From: Flavobacteriaceae bacterium
GTDB taxonomy: Bacteria > Bacteroidota > Bacteroidia > Flavobacteriales > Flavobacteriaceae
Assembly: GCA_015489265.1 (NCBI GenBank)
Contig: WFZY01000196.1
Coordinates: forward strand, 1-5,573
Length of the DNA: 5,573 nucleotides
Direction of reading: 5' to 3'
In this document: piece after piece, positions 1 through 5,573 of the stretch
How the letters are laid out: each line of letters starts with the position of its first letter
Position numbering within the stretch: the first letter of the stretch is position 1
Translations under genes and position numbers: made by a program
Notes under the pieces: generated by a model
What the model was told of the DNA's origin: nothing
What the model saw: only the letters and a program-made list of their open reading frames with translations
Databases searched by the model: none

Positions 1-698
1 TGAAATTTTTATACATCGTCATTATAGCGACATTTTTTATGTCTTGCAACCCCAAAGATATCAAATTACCGGTAAATGATAATGCCGGATTGCATGAAGT
101 TTGGAACAATTCGCCGGTTTATATTTTACGGGATATTGACGGACAAGATACACTTGCCGATTTAAAATTGGGGCAAACTATCTCAACGACCAAATGGTTG
201 GTGGCAGTAGATAAACGGTTGAAATTGAAACAATTAATACCTGCTTTTCAGAAATTATTTAACAAGCGGCGAAAGGTTTCCATGCATTCAGACGGTAAGG
301 GGCAGCTGTATTTTACTTATATGGATACGGTGCAAGGCAAAGTATCATTTGTAGAAGCTACCGATTTGGATTTGGTTCCGGATATTTATACGTCACAAAA
401 ATATTTTGAACAATATCCGCTGGCAGATGTTGATTTTGAAAAATTACATTTATATATATATCCCGATAAGATTATTTTAAATGACAGTATCAAATTGGCG
501 CCGGATGTTTCTAAACAGCAACTTTTAAACCGGATCAAATCTTTTGAAAAATCTTTGGACACAATTCCAAAACAACTTTATTTAAACTTTACAACTCATA
601 CGGATTTTGACCGTTTTTTGAATTATTACACGTTTTTTAAGAATAATTCGTTACCAAACACGCATATAAGCTATAAAATTTTTATCTTTACACCATAA
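1..698 (+). CDS. Putative lipoprotein of unknown function, start codon cut by window edge
   Basis: The first in-frame ATG inside the window is at 39, but the reading frame is open to the left edge. Bases 1-2 are TG, so a start codon whose first base lies just outside gives MKFLYIVIIATFFMSC, a short lysine/hydrophobic signal peptide ending in a lipobox-like F-M-S-C. With that start the protein has 232 residues and the acylated cysteine is residue 16 (bases 45-47). Starting at 39 would destroy the signal, so the outer start is preferred. The mature part has no membrane segment and should sit in the periplasm on a lipid anchor. No acidic run follows the cysteine, so there is no clear surface-export signal. 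I do not recognise the family. Residues about 149-215 (strand, I-I-L-N turn, helix, strand, helix) faintly recall the ExbD/TolR periplasmic fold, which is a weak inference. The gene ends nine bases before cdaA, suggesting one transcript. Being a gene and a lipoprotein is likely; function is unknown. Confidence 0.82.
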   Translation, partial: KFLYIVIIATFFMSCNPKDIKLPVNDNAGLHEVWNNSPVYILRDIDGQDTLADLKLGQTISTTKWLVAVDKRLKLKQLIPAFQKLFNKRRKVSMHSDGKGQLYFTYMDTVQGKVSFVEATDLDLVPDIYTSQKYFEQYPLADVDFEKLHLYIYPDKIILNDSIKLAPDVSKQQLLNRIKSFEKSLDTIPKQLYLNFTTHTDFDRFLNYYTFFKNNSLPNTHISYKIFIFTP

Positions 699-707
699 GT
701 TTGACCG

Positions 708-1481
708 ATGTTTGATTTTGTACATTTACGACTATTAGATTTCATCGATATTTTTTTGGTGGCTTTGCTGCTTTATTATTTTTTTAAATTGATAAAAGGG
801 ACGGTCGCCATCAATATTTTTTTGGGGATAGCCATCTTGTATATGATTTGGCTGTTGACCAAATACTTGCAAATGAATTTATTGTCCGAACTACTCGGCA
901 AATTTCTCGGCTTGGGGGTTTTGGCATTGATTATTGTGTTTCAACAAGAAATCCGGCGGTTTTTGTTGATGATCGGGTCGACCAAATTCAATCCGTCCGG
1001 AAAAATAATGGACAAATTGGGCTTTAAACAAAACGAGACGACTGCTACCGATGTAGATGCTATTTTAGAAGCAGTCAAAAATTTGAGTAAAACCAAAACC
1101 GGTGCTTTAATCATCATCAAACGCAATTCCGGATTGGATTTTTTAAAACAAACCGGTGATCAGATGGATATTGAAGTCAATGCGCCAATTATAGAAAGTA
1201 TTTTCTTTAAAAATTCACCGTTGCATGATGGCGCGGTTATTATAGAAGGTAACCGGATAACTGCTACAAGGACGGTTTTACCGATTTCGGGCGATATTAA
1301 GTTGCCCCAAACTTATGGGCTGCGTCACCGTGCGGCTATTAGCATTACGCAAAACACCGATGCGGTTGCTTTAATCGTATCGGAAGAAACCGGAAAAATT
1401 TCTTATGTCAAAGAAGGTAAGTTTGTCCCCTTTAAAAATTATGATGATCTGGCACAGATTATCAAGTATGATTTGCATTAA
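708..1481 (+). CDS. cdaA: Membrane-bound diadenylate cyclase (CdaA/DacA type)
   Basis: This enzyme condenses two ATP into cyclic di-AMP, a second messenger that in other bacteria controls potassium/osmolyte transport and cell-wall homeostasis. Three hydrophobic helices (about residues 12-30, 34-51 and 62-78) anchor it in the inner membrane, followed by the conserved F-Q-x-E-x-R-R element (78-84). The cytoplasmic DAC (DisA_N) domain spans about 112-235 and carries K-T-G-A-L-I-I-I (130-137), the DGA motif (174-176, in P-L-H-D-G-A), T-R-T-V-L-P-I-S (187-194), the RHR motif (206-208, in G-L-R-H-R-A-A) and S-E-E-T-G (225-229). Both catalytic motifs are intact, so activity is expected. The 257-residue length suits the CdaA class, not DisA. 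The start is fixed: in-frame TAA (696-698) and TGA (702-704) stops lie just upstream. There is no Shine-Dalgarno sequence, as is usual in Bacteroidota, and translational coupling to the upstream lipoprotein gene is plausible. No cdaR (YbbR) or glmM, its partners in Firmicutes, adjoins it here. The stop codon lies inside the inverted repeat that opens the downstream structured element. Confidence 0.96.
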   Translation: MFDFVHLRLLDFIDIFLVALLLYYFFKLIKGTVAINIFLGIAILYMIWLLTKYLQMNLLSELLGKFLGLGVLALIIVFQQEIRRFLLMIGSTKFNPSGKIMDKLGFKQNETTATDVDAILEAVKNLSKTKTGALIIIKRNSGLDFLKQTGDQMDIEVNAPIIESIFFKNSPLHDGAVIIEGNRITATRTVLPISGDIKLPQTYGLRHRAAISITQNTDAVALIVSEETGKISYVKEGKFVPFKNYDDLAQIIKYDLH

Positions 1482-1514
1482 CCCGAAAATTTCATAGAAT
1501 TTTATGCGACAAGT

Positions 1515-1560
1515 AATACCAACAAATTTGGGATTTTGAAAACACCTAAATTTGGGTATT
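1515..1560. repeat. Long bulged hairpin with duplicated AAATTTGGG motif
   Basis: AATACC (1515-1520) pairs with GGTATT (1555-1560), and after a two-base AA bulge CAAATTT (1523-1529) pairs with AAATTTG (1548-1554), giving 13 base pairs around an 18-base loop. The same segment contains AAATTTGGG twice in direct orientation (1524-1532 and 1548-1556). Because AAATTT is its own complement, these copies form both the direct repeat and part of the stem. No T-run follows, so it does not look like an intrinsic terminator. Confidence 0.5.
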
Positions 1561-1595
1561 TCTGTCTGTTCCGACTTTTGTCGGGGTCGGGGCTG

Positions 1596-1627
1596 ATTCA
1601 TATAATTCACTGCGTTCTTATATGAAT
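1596..1627. repeat. Perfect 10-bp inverted repeat, 12-base loop
   Basis: ATTCATATAA (1596-1605) and TTATATGAAT (1618-1627) are exact reverse complements separated by a 12-base loop containing CACTGCG. It can form a stem-loop on either strand or serve as a two-fold symmetric protein site. No T-run follows on either strand, so it is not a terminator. It is the innermost right-hand hairpin of the larger element. Confidence 0.55.
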
Positions 1628-1640
1628 AATGCGGGTTAAT

Positions 1641-1713
1641 TTAAGCATCAATTAATAAGAACTTTTTAAGCTAAAGTTGCTTATTTTGAAATAACTAATT
1701 TTTTTTATGGTAT
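1641..1713. other. AT-rich spacer, no gene seen
   Basis: This stretch lies between the multi-hairpin element and the terminator. It has only weak dyads, AACTTT/AAAGTT (1660-1665/1673-1678) and TTATTT/AAATAA (1681-1686/1689-1694, loop too tight for a full stem). No start codon with a meaningful reading frame, tRNA or promoter could be supported. Confidence 0.5.
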
Positions 1714-1761
1714 AAAAAAAAACCAAGTTTGTTTTCAAAAGCAAACTTGGTTTTAGTTTTT
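1714..1761. terminator. Bidirectional intrinsic terminator between convergent genes
   Basis: A perfect 13-bp stem, AAAACCAAGTTTG (1719-1731) with CAAACTTGGTTTT (1742-1754), encloses a 10-base loop that can pair further by T-A pairs. On the - strand the stem runs into nine consecutive T (complement of 1714-1722), starting about 21 bases after the stop of the large secreted-protein gene, an ideal position for its terminator. On the + strand it is followed by TTTTAGTTTTT (1751-1761), so it can also end the lipoprotein-cdaA transcript. That would give the + transcript a 3' UTR of about 240-280 bases containing the multi-hairpin element. Confidence 0.88.
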
Positions 1762-1775
1762 AAAACTCGGCTAAA

Positions 1776-4700
1776 TTATTTGAAACTGATCAAGGCATCA
1801 AAGACTTCTAAGACTGATTTTACATATTGTTTAAATGCCGGATATTCTTGCGGTGCAATATTGTCAAATGAAGTTTGAGCCGTTATTGTAGCTTCCAATT
1901 TGGTATCTGAAAGTTTGTGATATTTTGCCGTAAAATGATGTTTTTTATAGGTAAAACTTTCATCTTCGGGAATTTCATTAAACTTTTTGCCGTTTTTCAA
2001 TTCGATAGTATAATGTGAGATGTATTTTTTTGTGTTTTCATAAAAAATATAATCAATAGGATAGTGGCGGGTTTCATTATTAATCACACCCTGCGTATAA
2101 GATTGTAAGAGTAAGGGCAATTTAAAGATATATGATTTTCCCAGTTTTTGCATCTTGTTCAAAACTTTAAATTGGGCTTTAAATTTGGCTGTTTTGTGTG
2201 TCCTATCATTGTCTAAGATTTTATAGGATATTAAATCCAAGTCCAAATTATCCAAATCTTCAAAAGTTTTTAAAATATCTTTTTTGAGTTTGACATCACT
2301 CTTAGGATTGAGCAAATCGTGCAGAATGGCAGCACGGGATCCGTCGCCGGACAAGGTTACATCAATAATTTGTTTGTCGGGATAAATGGTATAGTTGATG
2401 TCAGATTCAAATTTTGCAGGGATGGCATTGGTCTGTTGTATGCTGATTAAACCCTTTTTGATTTTTTCACCTTTTTTGTAAGGAATTTCCAAACCATTTG
2501 CGCCATATAAACCGGTGGTTTGTGAGTTAAAAGGCAAATCTTTATCTGTCAATTCCAAATAATGACCGGTGCCATCTATATTGACATTCACAATACAATG
2601 GTTAAAATTGATTGCCGGCAGTACGTCACTGTTTTTACCGTTGTCTGAAGTATTAACCAACACCAAATTGACTTTTAAACCGGCTTTGCGTCCCATTGTC
2701 AAAAACAAGGTCGAAAAATCTTTACAATCACCCAATTTTGATTCAATGGTTTTAGAAGGTTTTTGCGGAATGAAACCACTTTGTTTAAAATCGACGAAGC
2801 TATAGGTCAGATTAGCAGCCATATAATCATAGATTTTTTTGGCACGATCATATTCTGACAATTTTTTATAGCCATTTGGGAATATTTTATCAAAAGTTTC
2901 ATTGACGGTTTTGTTATATTTGATAGATGAACGGGATAAATCGGCATACCAATTGGCAATATTATCCCAAGTATCTATGGTGCTGACATGTACCACACGT
3001 GCGACATCAACCAATGGCGGCATATAGTCTTCGCTGGGTGATAAGCCCTTTGACATTTTATCATGCCAATGGTATAAGGTATATTTTCCCATATTTTTTT
3101 GTTCAAAATCTATTTTGCCACCGGTGACGGTATAATGTAATTTTTTATTTTTTGGGGCAATAATTCTAAAATTGGTTTCCATAGAAGGTGAGTAGGTGTC
3201 AAATCTGAACTTTTTGGTTAAATCTTTATAAAATCTGCCGGTTGAAGTATAATTGATTTCGTACTCAGCCAAGATGACATCACCAATACTTAAATTATTG
3301 AATACCAATTGAGAACCTGAACGTTCTGCAGGGACAATACTACCATCGGGTTTAACAATTTCTGATTTTACAATTTCATAATCGCCTGACAGTCCCATAT
3401 TGTATTCTTTTAAGTCTTCAATACCTTTTTCGGATGTAACTTCGTAAATCATGGTATTATGATTGGTATGCCCACCTTCGTTATAAAGTAAAATATTGTA
3501 ATCATCGTATAAAATGTTGATGCCGTAATTGTTCTTTTTGATTTTTCCCCGATGAGTTTTTATATAAGCATAAGGGTCTTTAAGTAGTACTTTTTTGAGT
3601 GGATTTTTGACATTTTCCAAGTCATTGATGGTTTTTCGCAATTCAAAATCGGCACTGTTATGAGCCAATGATTTTTTATACCACTTGAGTGCTTCTTTTT
3701 TATGACCCAATTGTTGTAACAAATAGCCCTTTTTCTTCATAAATATAAAGGAATACGGAAAATTCTTCAAGCCGTCATCAATATATGGAAGTGCTTCTTT
3801 GTATCTTTGAAGGTCTATCAGTTTTTTAGCCAGTCTCAACAAAATCGTATTATTCCAATATTCATGAGTCAGCAAACTTTTATAGATTTCGATAGCTTTA
3901 TCATGGTCACCTTTCTTATTATACATAAAACTCAATGAACCGGTTATAGGAATGTCAAAGAATTTATGGTAGGCATTTTCGTATTGTTTTAAAGTATAAT
4001 CTTCGTCTTTAAATATTTTGTAATATAGAGCCGTATAAGTATCAATAGTTTCCGGTGATTCTAAATCGACAGCTACTTCTATCAATTTTTTAACGGCTTG
4101 TTTCATTTTCTCATTATCATTTTGTCTAAAAGCTTTGATGAGATCACAGGTCGGTTTAACAATAGGCGATTTAACAGTATTGCTGATTTCATCGATTTCT
4201 TTATTAAATTCAGGCAAATCTTTTTTTAAGAGTTTTTGGACTTTTGCCATTTTTTGAATTAATGACCAGTAATAATGTTTGTCATTATTTTCAATGTTTT
4301 TAATGATTTCATTGACCTTTTCATTGTTTCCTTCAAGCTGTTTGACACGGATTTGATATAATTTAACCCAAGAACTTTCAGGAAATTTTTTAGCATATTT
4401 ATCAATTATTTTTTCGGCTTTTTTCTCTTTTTCATTTCGCAAATAGGTTTCAACCAAACAATAATTGTAAAAATAACTATCAGGGTGTTCCGCTACTTTT
4501 TGTTCAAAATAAGTTTCAAATTTATTAGGGATAATTTCCGGATGAATAGTTTTTTTATCCGCTTTGACATAAGGACTATATTTGGAAGAAATGTTTAAAG
4601 CTTTTATAGGATTACCGTTTTTGTCGGTAATTTTTACTATGAAGTATGAAATTTCACTATTGTTGGCTTTAATCAATAAACGGTTATTGCCGGCTGGTAA

Positions 4701-5534
4701 ATGTAATTTTATCGTGTATGCGCCCATGTCGGAAATACGATTTTCATCTTTTTCAAAAAGTAGTACATCATCCATCCAAACTTTAGTTGCTTGTCCTATA
4801 CCAAGTTGCAGGTAAATATCACGTGCTTGGTCGTTTTTAATAAATGTTTGTGCATAATTAATACCGGAACCATATTCATTGTGATTTTTTAAAATGGTAT
4901 AGGGATTTCCTTTTTCAACCGGTGCATGGTACCAATTGACAATGCCGTTACTATTGGCATTATATCCGGTTTTACTAAAAGCCGATTTTTCAGGTGGATA
5001 TACCGTATTAATGCCACTCTTATTCAGGTTTTCAAATGTGCCGCAAAATTGCCAATCGGTAATAGCATTGATATTTTTGGTATAATCAAGATAATCGGCT
5101 TCTCTCAGGGTTTTGGCAGTTTCATAATTTTGGTAATTAACGATATCTTTTAAAACAGGGATACCTATATTTTGCTTGGAAAGAAATTTAATACGTTGGG
5201 TAAAATATTTGTTAAAATCATTATTTTTAACATCTCCTAAAGCATATGATTGGTTAAATAAAGCATATAAATAATATTCATAATCTTTATGTTTTACCAA
5301 TTCTTCAATAAAATTGTTAGTGTTACTAAAACCACCGTTTTCTATTTGGGTTATTTCTTTTAAAACGAGTCCTTCGATATCGGTTTTAGCAGGTTTGATT
5401 TTTTTAGCCAGATTAAGTGCTTCTTTACGACTGTTTTTTAACAAAGATTGCCAAATTTTAGGGTAAGATTTTTGTTGCGCTTGTAAACTGAAACTAAATA
5501 ATAAGATAATGAGTAAACTAAATGGTTTTTTCAT
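1776..5534 (-). CDS. Large exported TPR / DUF3857 / transglutaminase-like protein
   Basis: The 1252-residue protein begins with a Sec signal peptide (M-K-K-P, hydrophobic core, probable cleavage after L-Q-A at residue 19), so it acts outside the cytoplasm. Residues about 158-305 look like a jelly-roll (PA14/galactose-binding-like) domain: W-Q-F-C-G-T-F-E-N near the start, V-W-M-D-D (252-256), then L-P-A-G-N-N-R-L-L-I-K (279-289). About 340-640 is helical with TPR-like repeats, clearest at 532-561, 563-595 and 597-630. DUF3857 follows (about 670-830), then a transglutaminase-like core (about 855-1000) with L-G-D-C-K-D-F (nucleophile Cys937) and F-N-H (His979). The usual L-D-x-T is L-E-L-T here, so the acid is Glu994 or possibly Asp997. 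A beta-rich tail (about 1030-1252) may be a DUF3858-like domain. Family members are widespread in Bacteroidota, but substrates are mostly unknown; protease, cross-linking or purely binding roles are all possible. The start is the only Met that keeps the signal peptide. It is convergent with cdaA, monocistronic as far as visible, with a terminator directly downstream. Confidence 0.93.
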   Translation of the reverse strand: MKKPFSLLIILLFSFSLQAQQKSYPKIWQSLLKNSRKEALNLAKKIKPAKTDIEGLVLKEITQIENGGFSNTNNFIEELVKHKDYEYYLYALFNQSYALGDVKNNDFNKYFTQRIKFLSKQNIGIPVLKDIVNYQNYETAKTLREADYLDYTKNINAITDWQFCGTFENLNKSGINTVYPPEKSAFSKTGYNANSNGIVNWYHAPVEKGNPYTILKNHNEYGSGINYAQTFIKNDQARDIYLQLGIGQATKVWMDDVLLFEKDENRISDMGAYTIKLHLPAGNNRLLIKANNSEISYFIVKITDKNGNPIKALNISSKYSPYVKADKKTIHPEIIPNKFETYFEQKVAEHPDSYFYNYCLVETYLRNEKEKKAEKIIDKYAKKFPESSWVKLYQIRVKQLEGNNEKVNEIIKNIENNDKHYYWSLIQKMAKVQKLLKKDLPEFNKEIDEISNTVKSPIVKPTCDLIKAFRQNDNEKMKQAVKKLIEVAVDLESPETIDTYTALYYKIFKDEDYTLKQYENAYHKFFDIPITGSLSFMYNKKGDHDKAIEIYKSLLTHEYWNNTILLRLAKKLIDLQRYKEALPYIDDGLKNFPYSFIFMKKKGYLLQQLGHKKEALKWYKKSLAHNSADFELRKTINDLENVKNPLKKVLLKDPYAYIKTHRGKIKKNNYGINILYDDYNILLYNEGGHTNHNTMIYEVTSEKGIEDLKEYNMGLSGDYEIVKSEIVKPDGSIVPAERSGSQLVFNNLSIGDVILAEYEINYTSTGRFYKDLTKKFRFDTYSPSMETNFRIIAPKNKKLHYTVTGGKIDFEQKNMGKYTLYHWHDKMSKGLSPSEDYMPPLVDVARVVHVSTIDTWDNIANWYADLSRSSIKYNKTVNETFDKIFPNGYKKLSEYDRAKKIYDYMAANLTYSFVDFKQSGFIPQKPSKTIESKLGDCKDFSTLFLTMGRKAGLKVNLVLVNTSDNGKNSDVLPAINFNHCIVNVNIDGTGHYLELTDKDLPFNSQTTGLYGANGLEIPYKKGEKIKKGLISIQQTNAIPAKFESDINYTIYPDKQIIDVTLSGDGSRAAILHDLLNPKSDVKLKKDILKTFEDLDNLDLDLISYKILDNDRTHKTAKFKAQFKVLNKMQKLGKSYIFKLPLLLQSYTQGVINNETRHYPIDYIFYENTKKYISHYTIELKNGKKFNEIPEDESFTYKKHHFTAKYHKLSDTKLEATITAQTSFDNIAPQEYPAFKQYVKSVLEVFDALISFK

Positions 5535-5573
5535 AAACAGATTTTAAATTGACAAAATAAAATAAGGTTGTAA

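Larger units (their letters stand above)
1477..1640. repeat. Multi-hairpin element enclosed by a 9-bp inverted repeat (MITE-like or structured 3' UTR)
   Basis: The ends form a perfect 9-bp inverted repeat, ATTAACCCG (1477-1485) and CGGGTTAAT (1632-1640). Between them lie four consecutive dyads: AAAATT/AATTTT (1486-1491/1498-1503), a bulged 13-bp hairpin (1515-1560), CCGAC-TTTT-GTCGG (1571-1584) and ATTCATATAA/TTATATGAAT (1596-1605/1618-1627). Closing the outer repeat would give a multi-branched, cloverleaf-like fold. A G-rich tandem hexamer, TCGGGG twice (1581-1592), stands out from the AT-rich surroundings. The left arm includes the cdaA stop codon. No coding potential is convincing on either strand. 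It could be a dispersed palindromic repeat with TTAA flanks, a folded 3' UTR of the cdaA transcript, or a small RNA. The dyads are seen directly; the function is inference, and some short dyads are expected by chance in AT-rich DNA. Confidence 0.5.

Noticed and set aside
941..1126. 61-residue - strand reading frame inside cdaA
   Set aside because: It lies wholly antisense to the catalytic domain coding region of cdaA, so it is a shadow frame.
1571..1584. CCGAC-TTTT-GTCGG hairpin as a cdaA terminator
   Set aside because: It is followed by GGTCGGGG and not by a T-run on the + strand, so it does not fit an intrinsic terminator.
1371..1610. 79-residue reading frame on the - strand across the cdaA 3' end and the intergenic element
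   Set aside because: It overlaps the conserved C-terminus of cdaA antisense and then runs through the palindromic element. It has low-complexity, non-family-like composition and no sign of a real start signal.
1482..1775. CRISPR array, tRNA or known riboswitch in the intergenic region
   Set aside because: There are no regularly spaced direct repeats, no tRNA-like acceptor/T-loop pattern, and no riboswitch core I can recognise. The only direct repeats are two AAATTTGGG copies and a TCGGGG doublet.
2569..2805. + strand reading frame of 78 residues opposite the transglutaminase core
   Set aside because: It is antisense to a strongly conserved coding region with an intact Cys/His motif. The same applies to the + strand frames at 4582-4815 and 4926-5153.
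5553..5559. TATTTTG on the - strand upstream of the large gene, close to the Bacteroidota -7 box TAnnTTTG
   Set aside because: It is one base short of the consensus spacing, lies in very AT-rich DNA where such matches are common, and the -33 region falls outside the window.

Overview
The window is AT-rich bacterial DNA and looks like a chromosomal segment from a Bacteroidota, most likely Flavobacteriia-type, organism. The signs are a Lys/Asn/Ile-rich proteome, no Shine-Dalgarno sequence before the genes, a Bacteroidota-style lipoprotein, and a large secreted DUF3857/transglutaminase-like protein of a kind common in that phylum. This placement is inferred from sequence style and gene content. 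No rRNA or other direct marker is present.

Left part, + strand (1-1481): a two-gene unit. The first gene encodes a small lipoprotein of unknown function. Its start codon is cut by the left edge, and only the TG of the probable ATG lies in the window. Nine bases after its stop begins a membrane-bound diadenylate cyclase of the CdaA type (three N-terminal membrane helices, then a DAC domain with intact DGA and RHR motifs), which makes the second messenger c-di-AMP. The tight spacing suggests co-transcription, so the lipoprotein is a candidate extracytoplasmic partner of the cyclase.

Middle (1482-1775): a 294-base gap between convergent genes, and the structurally richest part of the window. 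From the cdaA stop codon to about 1640 lies a compact array of four possible hairpins enclosed by a 9-bp perfect inverted repeat. It looks like either a small dispersed non-coding repeat (MITE-like) or a folded 3' UTR/RNA element. Positions 1641-1713 are AT-rich with only weak dyads. At 1714-1761 a 13-bp perfect stem flanked by an A-run and T-runs forms a bidirectional terminator serving both convergent transcripts.

Right part, - strand (5534-1776): one very large gene for a 1252-residue exported protein. In order it has a signal peptide, a jelly-roll-like beta domain, a TPR-type helical region, DUF3857, a transglutaminase/cysteine-protease-like core with Cys and His in place, and a beta-rich C-terminus. 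Its third catalytic position is unusual. It has no evident functional link to the c-di-AMP pair. The final 39 bases (5535-5573) are its immediate upstream region, and no convincing promoter can be called there.

Most of the window is ordinary core-type sequence. The multi-hairpin element after cdaA and the unknown lipoprotein paired with cdaA are the best candidates for something undescribed.
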